Part shown: one piece after another, positions 34,054 to 44,004 of the stretch | Position numbering within the stretch: the stretch's first letter is position 1 | Layout: each line of letters opens with the position of its first letter | DNA from: Allokutzneria sp. A3M-2-11 16 | Lineage (GTDB): Bacteria; Actinomycetota; Actinomycetes; Mycobacteriales; Pseudonocardiaceae | Reading direction: 5' to 3' | Length of the DNA: 64,000 nucleotides | Assembly (NCBI RefSeq): GCF_024213555.1 | Contig: NZ_JANAVO010000001.1 | Location: 2,356,001 to 2,420,000, forward strand | Made by a program: the position numbers and the translations under genes | The notes under the pieces: generated by a model | What the model was told of the DNA's origin: nothing | Seen by the model: the letters and a program-made list of their open reading frames with translations, nothing else | Database searches by the model: none

Positions 34054-35394
34054 GTGAGGCGCGTGACGGTGCGGGACGGGGGCAAGGCGGCCGAGGGCTT
34101 CACGCTGCCCCAGGTGCACGAGGCCTGGCTGCCCAGGGAGCACTCGCTGCACCGGCCCCGGCACGGCAAGCGGCAGCTGGTCGCGCTGCTCTCCGCCGTC
34201 GTCTTCTTCGCCACCCCGATCCTCGCGTGGACGTTCGGCGCGCGGCCGGTCGCCTTCGAGAACCGGGAACTGGTCGCGTTCCCCTCGCTGGGCAACGGCT
34301 TCGGGTTCTTCACGAAGCTGCCGCAGTGGGCGACCGACCACCTGGTGTTCCGGCAGGACGCCGTGCACGCCACGGACTGGATCAGCGAGACGTTCTTCGG
34401 TGAGCCGGTTCCGCTGGACGGCGGGAACAACGGCGGCGGACCGGTGCCCGCCAACCCGATCGCGCCACCCGCCCCCACCGAGCCCACCGGTCCCGAACAG
34501 GTCCTGCCGCCGGACAGCTCGGGATTCGTCAAGGTGGTGCAGGGCCGCGACGGCTGGCTGTTCTTCGGCGGCGACGCGCAGAGCAAGTGCCAGCCCTCCC
34601 AGCCGCTGGACCGGACGATCGCCCAGGTGAACCGCCTGCGGGCGATCGTGGAGCGGTCAGGGCGGCGGTTCGTGCTCGTGGTCGCCCCCGACAAGACCAC
34701 CGCGGTACCGGAGCGGCTGCCGGGGAGCTACCCGGGCAAGGACTGCTCGCGGCAGCCGAACATCGACTTCTGGAACCGGATCGTGCCCGAGGCCGGGGCG
34801 GTCGACCTGCGCCCGCAGCTGGCCGCGGCCGCCGCCGAGGTGAAGCACGAGGTCTACCACCGGCAGGACACGCACTGGACCGACGAGGGCGCGCTGGTGA
34901 TGACCCGCCGCCTGGCCGAGATCGTGCAGCCTGGAACTACCCGCACCTGGGTCACCGAGGCCGACCGCGCGTGGAAGGCACCCGGCGGTGACCTCTCCGC
35001 GCTGATGGGCCGCAAGGGCGAGATGTCCGGTGTGCAGTACCGGCTGCGGCCGGACGGCATGGCCGATCGGACCCGGTCGGTCGGCACCCAGTTCACCGAA
35101 CCGCTGGTGCTGCGGACCGCGCAGGGACCCGGGATGGTCTCGCCCCGGGTCGCGCTGCTGATGGACTCGTTCAGCCGGTCCGCGGCGCCCTACCTCAGCG
35201 CCACCTTCGCCAACCTGACGCTGCAGAACTACCTGGACTTCGCCAAGAGCCCGGAGGCAGCGGCGGCCACGATCGCCGGGCAGGACGTCGTGGTCGTGCA
35301 GATGGTCGAGCGCAACCTCGCCGCAGGCGGCGGCACCCTGATCACGCCCCCGTTCCTCGACCGCTTCGAGCAACTCCTCCCACCCCGCCGCTAA
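34054..35394 (+). CDS. AlgX/AlgJ-like O-acetyltransferase with SGNH-type domain
   Basis: About 446 residues from GTG 34054 (AGGAAG just upstream; GTG at 34030 in a GTGA overlap with the GNAT stop is the alternative). A cytoplasmic N-terminus and one membrane anchor (about 45-66) precede an extracytoplasmic domain. That domain has the family's VQGRDGWLFFGGD entry motif, the catalytic-type RQDTHWTDEGALVM (Asp and His) and a Ser in LLMDSFSRSAAPYLS. It should be the partner of the MBOAT protein at 31442 in acetylating an extracellular polymer. An insertion-like Pro/Gly linker lies at about 120-150. Confidence 0.85.
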   Translation: MRRVTVRDGGKAAEGFTLPQVHEAWLPREHSLHRPRHGKRQLVALLSAVVFFATPILAWTFGARPVAFENRELVAFPSLGNGFGFFTKLPQWATDHLVFRQDAVHATDWISETFFGEPVPLDGGNNGGGPVPANPIAPPAPTEPTGPEQVLPPDSSGFVKVVQGRDGWLFFGGDAQSKCQPSQPLDRTIAQVNRLRAIVERSGRRFVLVVAPDKTTAVPERLPGSYPGKDCSRQPNIDFWNRIVPEAGAVDLRPQLAAAAAEVKHEVYHRQDTHWTDEGALVMTRRLAEIVQPGTTRTWVTEADRAWKAPGGDLSALMGRKGEMSGVQYRLRPDGMADRTRSVGTQFTEPLVLRTAQGPGMVSPRVALLMDSFSRSAAPYLSATFANLTLQNYLDFAKSPEAAAATIAGQDVVVVQMVERNLAAGGGTLITPPFLDRFEQLLPPRR

Positions 35395-35396
35395 AG

Positions 35397-35459
35397 CCCG
35401 TTTCGTACTCATAGCGGGAAAAAGAGCGCTCCCATAGGCCGCTATGAGTACGAAACGGG
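35397..35459. repeat. Family C palindromic repeat, copy 1
   Basis: Perfect 21-bp arms (35397-35417 with 35439-35459; arm core CGTTTCGTACTCATAGCGG) flank a 21-nt loop containing GAGCGCTC. It begins two bases after the AlgX-like stop and ends 14 bp before the convergent zinc-permease stop, filling the junction. Copy 2 is at 48811-48873. Confidence 0.85.
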
Positions 35460-35473
35460 AAAACGGGGCTGGG

Positions 35474-36334
35474 TCAGGGGTTTGTGGAGAGGGTGCGGAG
35501 GCGGGCGGTGCCGACTGCGCGGCAGACGAGGTAGATCAGGAACGAGATGGTGGTGATGAACGCGCTCACCGGGACGCCGGGGGCCAGGGAGAGGATGATG
35601 CCGCCCAGCGCGGAGACCTCGGCGAAGAGCACGGAGAGTGCGATCGCCGTCGTGGGGTTCGCGGTCAGGCGGGCCGCGGCGGCGCCGGGGGTGACCATCA
35701 GGGCCAGCACCAGGAGCGCGCCGACAGTTTGCACGCCGAGCGCGGTCGCGACGCCGACCAGAACCGCGAAGAGCGGGGTCAGCACGCGCACCGGGACACC
35801 GCGGGCGACGGCGACCTCGGCGTCCACGCTCGCGAACAGCAGCGGCCGGTAGATCACCGCGAAAACCACCAGGACCGCGAGCGCGGCGACGGTCAGCAGT
35901 GCGAGATCGGCCGAGTCCACGCCGACGATCTGCCCGATCAGCAGGCTGAACTTGTTCGACGTGCGCCCGGGGTACAACGCCAGCAGCAGCACGCCGAGGC
36001 CGAGGCCGAACGACAGCACAGCGCCGATGACGGAGTCGCGTTCGCCGTCGCGCTGGCCGAGCAGGCCCAGGAGCAGCGCGGCGACCACGGAACCCGCGAG
36101 CGCCCCGCCGCCGACACTGGTGCCGATGAGCAGGGCGGCGGCCGCGCCGGTGAACGCCAGCTCGGCCGTGCCGTGCACCGCGAAGGACATCCGCCTGGCC
36201 ACCACCATGGGCGCGAGCGCACCGGAGACCAGGCCCAGCACCGCGGCGGCGAGCAGTGCGTTGCGGACGAAGTCGTAGCCCAGCAGCTCGAAGGTGGCGT
36301 TGAAGTCGAAGAGCTTGCCGAAGAAGTCCTCCAC
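35474..36334 (-). CDS. Zinc/manganese ABC permease (ZnuB/MntB family)
   Basis: 286 residues with about eight or nine membrane helices. ABC-3 family features include GALAPMVVARRMSFAVHGTA and the late QTVGALLVLALMVTPGAAA motif that contacts the ATPase. It is the last gene of a three-gene operon, 5 bp after the ATPase stop. Confidence 0.92.
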   Translation of the reverse strand: MEDFFGKLFDFNATFELLGYDFVRNALLAAAVLGLVSGALAPMVVARRMSFAVHGTAELAFTGAAAALLIGTSVGGGALAGSVVAALLLGLLGQRDGERDSVIGAVLSFGLGLGVLLLALYPGRTSNKFSLLIGQIVGVDSADLALLTVAALAVLVVFAVIYRPLLFASVDAEVAVARGVPVRVLTPLFAVLVGVATALGVQTVGALLVLALMVTPGAAAARLTANPTTAIALSVLFAEVSALGGIILSLAPGVPVSAFITTISFLIYLVCRAVGTARLRTLSTNP

Positions 36335-36339
36335 GCCGA

Positions 36340-37137
36340 TCAGCCCTTCGCCTCGACGTGGTGGTGGACGGTGGCGCCGTCCTGCTCCGCGCCGACCACC
36401 ACGATGCGGTCGCGCACCCGCAGCACCTCGATGGGCGTGCGGTAGAGCTCGCTGAGCGTCTCCGAGGTCATCACCTCGTCGGGGGTGCCGATCCGGAACC
36501 GCCCGTCGACCAGGTAGAGCACCCGGTCCACGAACGGCAGGATCGGGTTGATCTCGTGCGTCACGAACAGCACGCCCGCCCCGCGCAGCTTGGCCTGCTC
36601 GGCGATCAGGCCGCTGACCACGCGCTGCTGGGCCAGGTCGAGGGAGAGCAGCGGCTCGTCGCAGAGCAGCACCTCGGGCCCGGCGACGAGGGCCTGGGCC
36701 ACCCGCAGCCGTTGCTGCTCACCGCCGGAGAGCAGGCCGATGGGCATGTGCGCGTAGTCCTGCGCGCCGACCTCGGCCAGGATCTCGTCCACCCTGGCCC
36801 GGCTCGCCCGGCGGGAGCCGAAGCCCCACCGGTGGCCTTCGAGGCCGAGGGTCACCAGATCGCGCCCGCGCACGCTGAGCGTGGCGTCCACGGAGCGTTG
36901 CTGCGGGATGTAGCCGACGCGGGTGCTGCCGCGCCGCGCGGGCTCGCCGTGGATCTCCACGGTGCCCGAGGACAGCGGCTGGAGGCCGAGCAGCACCCGC
37001 AGCAGACTGGTCTTGCCGGAGCCGTTGGGGCCGAGCACGGCGAGGAACTCCCCGGGCGCGACGTCGAGGTCGAGCCCGTCCCACAACACGCGCGGCCCGT
37101 ACGCCAGCCGCGCGTCCCGCAACCTCACGACACCCAA
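36340..37137 (-). CDS. Zinc/manganese ABC ATP-binding protein
   Basis: 265 residues with Walker A GPNGSGKT, Q-loop YIPQQRS, signature LSGGEQQRL, Walker B VLLCDEPLLSLD and H-loop VTHEIN. The start is TTG at 37137 behind AGGAGA, 9 bp after the binding-protein stop. The C-terminal extension of about 60 residues is longer than the minimal domain and carries two His near the end (VHHHV). Confidence 0.92.
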   Translation of the reverse strand: MGVVRLRDARLAYGPRVLWDGLDLDVAPGEFLAVLGPNGSGKTSLLRVLLGLQPLSSGTVEIHGEPARRGSTRVGYIPQQRSVDATLSVRGRDLVTLGLEGHRWGFGSRRASRARVDEILAEVGAQDYAHMPIGLLSGGEQQRLRVAQALVAGPEVLLCDEPLLSLDLAQQRVVSGLIAEQAKLRGAGVLFVTHEINPILPFVDRVLYLVDGRFRIGTPDEVMTSETLSELYRTPIEVLRVRDRIVVVGAEQDGATVHHHVEAKG

Positions 37138-37146
37138 CGCGCTCTC

Positions 37147-38079
37147 CTACTTCTTCGGCAGGGCCTTGGCGAGCGCGTCGACCTGGGCGCTCATCCACTG
37201 CTGGTAGTTCTTGCCCTCCGGCAGGGTCTCAGTCAACTCCACCACCGGCAGGCCCGCCGCGACGGCCTTCGCCCTGACCTGCTTGGTCACCCCGGACTCG
37301 GTCTGCGGGTTGTAGATCAGCACGACCGCCTGCTTCCCGGTGATCAGCTTCTCCAGTTCCGCGACGGCGGCGGCGGGCGGGTCGTTGCCCTCGTCGACGG
37401 CCTTGCTGAACTGCTCCGGGGTCACGTCCCTGAGCCCGGCGTGGGTGATCAGGTTGGCCGCGACCGGCTCGGTCGCGATGACCTTGGCGTCCTTGTTGGC
37501 CTCGCCGAAGGCGTGCACGCGCTTGTCGAGCGCGCCGATCTCGTCCTTGAACTTCGTGGCGTTCTGGGTGAACTTCGCCTTCGCGGCGGGCTTCAGGCCA
37601 CCGAGGCGGTTGGCCAGCTCGTCGGCGACCTTGGACACCGCGTCGAAATCGTACCAGACGTGCTCGTTGTGCTCGCCGGGGCCGTGCGAGTGCCCGTGGT
37701 CGTCCTTGGGCTCGGCGGCGGGCTCGCCCAGCTTGACGGCCTCGATGACCACGGCGCCGGGTTGGACCAGCTTGCCGATGGCGTCGTCGTAGCCGCCGCC
37801 GTTGAACAGCACCAGCCCGGCGTCCTTCACCGCGGCGCTGTCGGCCGGGGTGACCTGGTAGGAGTGCGGGTCGACGCCGCCGCCGGAGATGAGCGCCTTG
37901 ACCTCGACCTCGTCGCCGCCAACGGTCGCGGCCACATCGCCCCAGACGTCGGTGGAGGCGACGACCTTGAGCTTGCCGGACGCGGTCGGCTGCGGGGACT
38001 GGGTCGCTCCGCCGCACCCGGTGAGCAGGAGCGCGGCGGCGGTCAGCCCGGCGAACAACCGGGGGCTACGGACGGTCAT
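37147..38079 (-). CDS. Zinc/manganese-binding lipoprotein (cluster A-I, ZnuA-like)
   Basis: 310 residues. Lipobox LLTGC gives a lipidated Cys near residue 21. Metal-ligand regions include DPHSYQVTP, a mobile His-rich loop (DDHGHSHGPGEHNEH) and a conserved HVWYD. The His-rich loop favours zinc over manganese by family experience. ATG 38079 has GAGGAG upstream; the GTG nine bases earlier would bury that site. Operon order is binding protein, ATPase, permease. Confidence 0.92.
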   Translation of the reverse strand: MTVRSPRLFAGLTAAALLLTGCGGATQSPQPTASGKLKVVASTDVWGDVAATVGGDEVEVKALISGGGVDPHSYQVTPADSAAVKDAGLVLFNGGGYDDAIGKLVQPGAVVIEAVKLGEPAAEPKDDHGHSHGPGEHNEHVWYDFDAVSKVADELANRLGGLKPAAKAKFTQNATKFKDEIGALDKRVHAFGEANKDAKVIATEPVAANLITHAGLRDVTPEQFSKAVDEGNDPPAAAVAELEKLITGKQAVVLIYNPQTESGVTKQVRAKAVAAGLPVVELTETLPEGKNYQQWMSAQVDALAKALPKK

Positions 38080-38110
38080 GGGCGGCACTCCTCGGCGACA
38101 CTCGATCAGG

Positions 38111-38131
38111 TAATGGAAACCGTTGTCGAGT
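38111..38131 (-). promoter_or_regulatory. Possible Zur-like site
   Basis: TAATGGAAACCGTTGTCGAG lies 32 bp upstream of the zinc-binding lipoprotein gene and matches about 11 of 21 positions of the mycobacterial Zur/FurB consensus by eye. It is weak, and listed mainly for its position. Confidence 0.25.
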
Positions 38132-38150
38132 TCACCTTACGAGCACAGGA

Positions 38151-38185
38151 CCGGCCCCCGTCCAGCTGAGGCGGACGAGGGCCGG
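38151..38185 (-). terminator. Terminator after the carbohydrate-importer ATPase
   Basis: Outer 7-bp (38151-38157 with 38179-38185) and inner 4-bp stems form an interrupted GC-rich hairpin 26 bp past the ATPase stop. Confidence 0.65.
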
Positions 38186-38211
38186 AATTGTGATGCGATA
38201 GACGCTGGAGG

Positions 38212-39312
<1,101 letters not shown>

Positions 39313-39429
39313 GTGTGGGTCCCTTCACTTCACTGTGCGGCGAGAAACGTCAAGGTAGCTGTTCAGCACGATTCCGTCAGCCCCTCGGGTGACACTGAAC
39401 GATAAAGGTTCAGACCAATAAAGGCGTGC

Positions 39430-40332
39430 CTACCCCTTCACCGCTCCCGAGGCAAGCCCGGCAACGAGAAACTTCTGGACCAGGTAGAAGACGATTACCG
39501 CCGGAATCGCCACCAGGATCGAGGCCGCTGCCAGGTGACCCCATTCGGTCCGGTTCTGCTGGACGAACACCTGCAGGCCCACGGCCAGCGTCTTCGATTC
39601 ATCCGAGGCCGAAAGGAACGCCGACGCGAACGCGACCTCGCCCCACGCGGTGAGGAAGGCGTAGAACGCGGTCACCGCGACACCCGGCTTGGACAGCGGC
39701 AGCACCAACCGCCAGAAGACCGAGAACGGGGAGAGCCCGTCGATGCGGCCCGCCTCGTCGATATCCCGGGGAATGGTGTCGAAGTAGCCCTTGAGCATGT
39801 AGGCGCAGAACGGCACCGCGGTCGTGCAGTACACGAGCACCAGTCCGAAGCTCGTGCCCTGGAGTCCCAGCATGAGCAGGATGTTGTAGAGCGGCACGAT
39901 CAGCACCGCGAACGGGAACATCTGGATCAGCAGGAACGACAGCATCATTCCCCGGTAGCCGGGGAAGCGGAACCGGCTCACCGCGTAGGCCGCGGTCGCC
40001 GAGAGGAACACCGAGATGACCGTCGTCAGGATCGCGATCACGGCGGAGTTGGCGAACCAGGACAGGAACGCGCCCTTCTCGCCCGCCAGTACGTTCGCGT
40101 AGTTGTCGAAGCTGGACTCGTTGAACAGCGTCGGCGTGGTCTCCGCGGCCTTGGCGTCGGGCTTCAGCGAGGTGATGAAGACCCAGAACACCGGGAAGAC
40201 CGCGATCAGCGACGCGACGGTGAGCGCGCCGTGCAGGCCGAAGCTGGCCAGCCTGGAGCGCTTGACGTGGCCGGTGGGCTTGGCGATCGCGGCGTTCTCA
40301 GTCGCCTTGATCGAAGCGGCGTCGAGGCTCAA
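39430..40332 (-). CDS. Carbohydrate ABC permease, MalG type
   Basis: 300 residues with six membrane helices and the EAA-loop segment EAGRIDGLSPFSVFWRLVLP (about 189-208) that binds the ATPase. The start is TTG at 40332, directly after the MalF-type stop codon (TAG-TTG). GAGGTG inside the preceding gene serves as ribosome site, so the two permeases are translationally coupled. Confidence 0.93.
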   Translation of the reverse strand: MSLDAASIKATENAAIAKPTGHVKRSRLASFGLHGALTVASLIAVFPVFWVFITSLKPDAKAAETTPTLFNESSFDNYANVLAGEKGAFLSWFANSAVIAILTTVISVFLSATAAYAVSRFRFPGYRGMMLSFLLIQMFPFAVLIVPLYNILLMLGLQGTSFGLVLVYCTTAVPFCAYMLKGYFDTIPRDIDEAGRIDGLSPFSVFWRLVLPLSKPGVAVTAFYAFLTAWGEVAFASAFLSASDESKTLAVGLQVFVQQNRTEWGHLAAASILVAIPAVIVFYLVQKFLVAGLASGAVKG

Positions 40333-41250
40333 CTACCACACCTCACCCTGCCGGCGCAGCGCCCGGCGGTAGACGGAAGCGAACACCAGCAGCACCGACA
40401 GGATCAGCACGCCGTAGGTCGAGGCGATGGCGTAGTCCCTGGACGCGCCGTTGAAGAACCGCTCGAACGCGTAGGTGATCAGCAGTCGGGTGTTCGGGTT
40501 GATACCGGTGATCAGGTAGACCACCGCGAACATGTTGAACGTCCAGATGGTGCCGAGCAGGATCACCGTGCTGGACACCGAGCGCAGCCCCGGCATGGTC
40601 ACGTTGCGGAACTTCTGCCACGGGGTGGCGCCGTCGATCTCCGCGGCCTCGTAGAGCGAGCCCGAGATCGACTGGAGGCCGCCGAGCAGGGTCATCATCA
40701 TGAACGGCACGCCGAGCCAGACGTTGACCAGGATGACCGCGATCAGCGCCAGGTCGGACTGGCCGAGCCAGACCGGGTCCGGAAGGCCGAGCGCGCGCAG
40801 GACCTGGTTGATGATCCCGTACTGCGCGTTGAACATGTACTTCCAGGCGAACGCGCTGATGAACGCGGGCACCGCCCACGGGAGGATCAGCAGCACCCGG
40901 TAGACCCCGCGGCCCCGCATCGGGCGGTTGAGCAGCAGCGCCAGCGCGAGCCCGATGACGAAGTGCAGACCCACGCAGGCGAAGGTCCAGATCAGGGTGC
41001 GCAGCAGGATGTCCCAGAAACTGCCGTAGGACGCGTCGCCGCTGAGGACGTTGGCGTAGTTGTCCAGGCCGGTGAACTCGTAGCTCGCCGGGCGGTCGAG
41101 CACCGGGTTGGCGATGTTCGACTCGTTGATGTTGGTGAAGCTGTAGTAGGCGCCCTGCAACAACGGCAGGACCACCAGCACGCCGGTGACGATCACGGCC
41201 GGTAGCACCATCGCGTACGCGTACCAGTGCCGACTGAAGAACCCTCGCAC
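40333..41250 (-). CDS. Carbohydrate ABC permease, MalF type
   Basis: 305 residues with six membrane helices and the EAA segment EAAEIDGATPWQKFRNVTMP. GTG 41250 has AGGGACA close upstream. It forms the heterodimeric channel with the MalG-type protein. Confidence 0.93.
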   Translation of the reverse strand: MRGFFSRHWYAYAMVLPAVIVTGVLVVLPLLQGAYYSFTNINESNIANPVLDRPASYEFTGLDNYANVLSGDASYGSFWDILLRTLIWTFACVGLHFVIGLALALLLNRPMRGRGVYRVLLILPWAVPAFISAFAWKYMFNAQYGIINQVLRALGLPDPVWLGQSDLALIAVILVNVWLGVPFMMMTLLGGLQSISGSLYEAAEIDGATPWQKFRNVTMPGLRSVSSTVILLGTIWTFNMFAVVYLITGINPNTRLLITYAFERFFNGASRDYAIASTYGVLILSVLLVFASVYRRALRRQGEVW

Positions 41251-41281
41251 TGTCCCTGACTCCCGTGTCCGAGACCGAGAA

Positions 41282-41306
41282 GGCGCCCCTCGTGGTGAGG
41301 GGCGCC
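41282..41306 (-). terminator. Attenuator-like hairpin between binding protein and permeases
   Basis: A perfect 10-bp stem (41282-41291 with 41297-41306) and 5-nt loop lie 9 bp after the binding-protein stop. Such hairpins commonly stabilise the upstream mRNA and lower permease expression relative to the binding protein. Confidence 0.75.
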
Positions 41307-41314
41307 CTGGTCGG

Positions 41315-42577
41315 TCAGCCCTGCGAGTACTCCTTGACGACCTGGTCCTTGTAGGTCTTGGCGACCTCGTCCAGCGCGACCTTGGCGGTCTTCTTGCCGG
41401 AGAGGACGTCGGCGTAGCCGATCTTCAGCGGGTCGAAGAGCTGGCCGCCCTCGGGGATCCAGGCGCGGGCGTGCGCCGACTTGATGGCCTCGGAGAAACC
41501 GGTGACCACGGCCCGCGACTTGACCTCGGCGTTGTCGTAGACGGCCTTGCGGGTGGGCAGCAGGCCCAGCTCCTTGGCGACGGTGGCCTGGGACTCGACG
41601 CTGTTCATGCACTGGATGAACTTGATCGCGTTGTCCTTGGCCTTGGTGCCCTGGCGGATCACGTAGTTGTGCCCGCCGACCGGCGCCGAGCCCTTGCCCG
41701 CGGTCGCGCCAGGGACCGGGGCGATGCCGAGGTTCGCGGCGTCCTTGAAGGCGTCGCTCTTGAGGAGGTCCACCACGGCCCACGGACCGTCGATGATCAT
41801 CGCGACCTGGCCGGAGGAGAACGCGGCCTTCATGTTGTTGTAGGAGTTGCTCGGGTCCTGCGCGGTCTGCGCGGCCTTCGCGTCCAGCAACGCCTTCGCG
41901 GTCTCCACGCCCTTGACCGCGGCGGGAGCGTTCACGGTGATCTTCTTGGCCGCGGTGTCCACGAGGTCACCGCCGTCGCCGAAGATGAACGGCAGCGCGT
42001 AGTAGCCGTCGTTGTTGACGAAGAAGGCCTTCTCGCCGAGCTTCGCGCCCGCGGCCTTGACCTCGTCCCACGTCTTCGGCGGCTGGATGCCCGCGTCGGC
42101 GAGCATCTTCTTGTTGTAGAGCAGGCCGAGGGTGTCGGTGACCTGCGGGACGCCGTAGGTCTTGCCGTCGTACTTGGTGGAGCCCGCGGCCACGTCCAGG
42201 TAGTCGGCGCTGTCCTTGGCGAGGTCGGTCGCGGACAGGTCCTGGATCAGGCCGTTCTTGGCGAACTCGGAGACCCAGGCGACCTCGGCGCGGAACACGT
42301 CCGGGCCCTGCCCGCCCTGGGCGTTGGTCTTGTAGTTGCTGCGCGCCTGGTCGAAGGCGACCTGCTCGGCCTGCACCTGGTAACCGCCCTTGGTGGCGCA
42401 GCCCTCGGCGAGCTTCTTGAAGGACGAGTGCTCGTTGGGACCGCTGGTGTCCCAGAAGACGATCTTGTTGGCGTTGCCGCCGCCGGAGCCGCCACCGCAG
42501 CCGGTGAGGGCGAGCGCTCCGGCCGCCGTCAGCGCGGCGGCCCGGATGAGGTTCTTCGCGAGGGGTGTGCGTCGCAT
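41315..42577 (-). CDS. Carbohydrate-binding lipoprotein (cluster B, maltose/trehalose-like)
   Basis: 420 residues from ATG 42577. The signal peptide ends at lipobox LALTGC, followed by a Gly/Ser linker, then the two-domain solute-binding fold (KIVFWDTSGPNEHSSFKKLA, FRAEVAWVSEFAKNGLIQDL, MIIDGPWAVVDLL). These motifs fit extracellular solute-binding family 1 proteins for oligosaccharides such as maltodextrin. The exact sugar is not determinable. It heads the operon and is divergent from a LacI regulator, with shared GCAAAA-type operator repeats. Confidence 0.92.
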   Translation of the reverse strand: MRRTPLAKNLIRAAALTAAGALALTGCGGGSGGGNANKIVFWDTSGPNEHSSFKKLAEGCATKGGYQVQAEQVAFDQARSNYKTNAQGGQGPDVFRAEVAWVSEFAKNGLIQDLSATDLAKDSADYLDVAAGSTKYDGKTYGVPQVTDTLGLLYNKKMLADAGIQPPKTWDEVKAAGAKLGEKAFFVNNDGYYALPFIFGDGGDLVDTAAKKITVNAPAAVKGVETAKALLDAKAAQTAQDPSNSYNNMKAAFSSGQVAMIIDGPWAVVDLLKSDAFKDAANLGIAPVPGATAGKGSAPVGGHNYVIRQGTKAKDNAIKFIQCMNSVESQATVAKELGLLPTRKAVYDNAEVKSRAVVTGFSEAIKSAHARAWIPEGGQLFDPLKIGYADVLSGKKTAKVALDEVAKTYKDQVVKEYSQG

Positions 42578-42639
42578 CGTTGCTGTCGTTCCCTCCGTGT
42601 ACCTGCGCGTCGTCGTCGGCGGCAGGCGGGTCAGCTTCT

Positions 42640-42651
42640 GCAAGCTTTTGC
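42640..42651. promoter_or_regulatory. LacI-type operator, binding-protein side
   Basis: GCAAGCTTTTGC; its complement GCAAAAGCTTGC differs by one base from the site at 42759-42770. It lies 63 bp upstream of the sugar-binding protein gene. Confidence 0.55.
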
Positions 42652-42732
42652 GTTGAGGATGACGCGGATTTCATACCCCCGGGGCATGTCTGGTCAAGAG
42701 TTGTCGAGTAACCAAGCAGTAACAAGGCCGAA

Positions 42733-42770
42733 GTTGCTGCAACATTCTTCAGGCCATTGCAAAAACTTGC
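42733..42770. promoter_or_regulatory. LacI-type operators, regulator side
   Basis: Two inverted repeats: GTTGCTGCAAC (42733-42743, perfect palindrome) and GCAAAAACTTGC (42759-42770). The second matches the distal site at 42640 in 11 of 12 bases when reversed. They lie between the divergent importer operon and lacI gene and suit repression of both. Confidence 0.55.
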
Positions 42771-42828
42771 TGACCTCGGCAGGCTAGGGCCCGACAGAGG
42801 CGGGACGGTTGGGGAAACGGAGGATCGC

Positions 42829-43854
42829 GTGGCAGGTCTTGCCGAGATCGCCAAGTCCGCCGGCGTGAGCATCTCGACGGTGAGCCGCGTGCTGAACCGG
42901 CGCGCGGGGGTCAACGAGGCGACCCGGCGCCGAGTGCTGGAAGTGCTGGGGGAACTGCCTTACAGCCCGCGCGGCCTGGGCGCGCTGCAGCGCACCGGGG
43001 TGATCGGCCTGCTGGTGCCGGAGCTGTCGAACCCGATCTTCCCGGCCTACGCGGAGGCGCTGGAGACGCGCGCCTCGCTGGCCGGGTACTCGTCGCTGCT
43101 GTGCAACACCCGCTCCGAGGGCTGGGCGCTGCGCGAGGAGGAGTACGTCCGGATGCTGCTCGCGCGGGGCGTTGAGGGCATGGTTTTCGTGTCCCCGGAA
43201 ATCACGAACGTCGAAGCGAACGGAGAGACCTACTACGCCCGGCTGCTGGCCGACGGCGTGCACATGGTCTTCGTCAACGGCGGCGCCCCCGGCCTGGACG
43301 TGCCGGACGTGACCGTGGACGAGCAGGTCGCCGGGTACCTCGCGACGCGCCACCTGGTGGAGTTGGGGCACAAGCGGATCGGCTTCGTCTGCGGACCCGC
43401 GCGGTCACTGCCGACGCGGCTCAAGCGCGCGGGATGGGCTGCGGCGCTTGAAGAAGCGGGCCTGCACGCCGATCCCGATCTCGTCGCACACGCCCCCTAC
43501 GGTGCTGAGGGCGGCGCCGCCGCGATGGCGACGCTGCTCGACTCCTCTTGTGCCCCAACGGCTGTGATCTGCTCGTCGGACCACATGGCGCTCGGTGCGA
43601 TGCGGGAGGCCCACCGGCGCGGTCTTTCGGTGCCCGCGCAGATGTCGATCGTCGGCTTCGACGACATTCCCCTTGCGGCGTACTGCACTCCGGCGCTGAC
43701 CACGCTCGCCCAGCCGATCGCGGAGATGGCCCGCGCCGCCGTTGACGAGCTGGTCCAACGCCTCACTCCGGGCGCGCGTCGCTCCGGGGGCAGCTACAGC
43801 CGGGTCTTCCGCCCGCGCCTCGTCGTGCGCGAGTCCACCGCCCCGCCGTCCTGA
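42829..43854 (+). CDS. LacI-family transcriptional regulator of the adjacent sugar importer
   Basis: 341 residues. The N-terminal helix-turn-helix AGLAEIAKSAGVSISTVSRV is followed by the hinge helix, then a periplasmic-binding-protein-like sugar sensor (about 60-335, including VIGLLVPELSNPIFP and VVGFDDIPLAAYCTPALTTL-type motifs). GTG 42829 has GGAGG 7 nt upstream; an earlier ATG at 42757 overlaps the operators. It is divergent from the sugar ABC operon, so it is the probable local repressor. Confidence 0.93.
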   Translation: MAGLAEIAKSAGVSISTVSRVLNRRAGVNEATRRRVLEVLGELPYSPRGLGALQRTGVIGLLVPELSNPIFPAYAEALETRASLAGYSSLLCNTRSEGWALREEEYVRMLLARGVEGMVFVSPEITNVEANGETYYARLLADGVHMVFVNGGAPGLDVPDVTVDEQVAGYLATRHLVELGHKRIGFVCGPARSLPTRLKRAGWAAALEEAGLHADPDLVAHAPYGAEGGAAAMATLLDSSCAPTAVICSSDHMALGAMREAHRRGLSVPAQMSIVGFDDIPLAAYCTPALTTLAQPIAEMARAAVDELVQRLTPGARRSGGSYSRVFRPRLVVRESTAPPS

Positions 43855-43872
43855 CCCAGCGCGGGTTCCCCC

Positions 43873-43993
43873 GTCTTCAAGTACAGCGAACCCCCTTGCA
43901 CAGCACCGAAAACCGCCCCTAACCCCCGGAGCTTCCATGGGGGTTAGGGGCGGTTTGCGACTGCTGGGGGTGGGGTGCGTTGTACTTGAAGAC
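43873..43993. repeat. Family A palindromic repeat, full copy
   Basis: GTCTTCAAGTAC (43873-43884) and GTACTTGAAGAC (43982-43993) bound an inner stem built from AACCGCCCCTAACCCCC and its complement. It occupies the convergent gap between the LacI gene and the VOC gene. Confidence 0.85.
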
Positions 43994-44004
43994 CGGCCAA
44001 CCAC

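Noticed and set aside
38111-38131. A firm Zur operator upstream of the zinc importer
   Set aside because: Only about half of the consensus positions match, so it is listed as a weak site and not as a finding.
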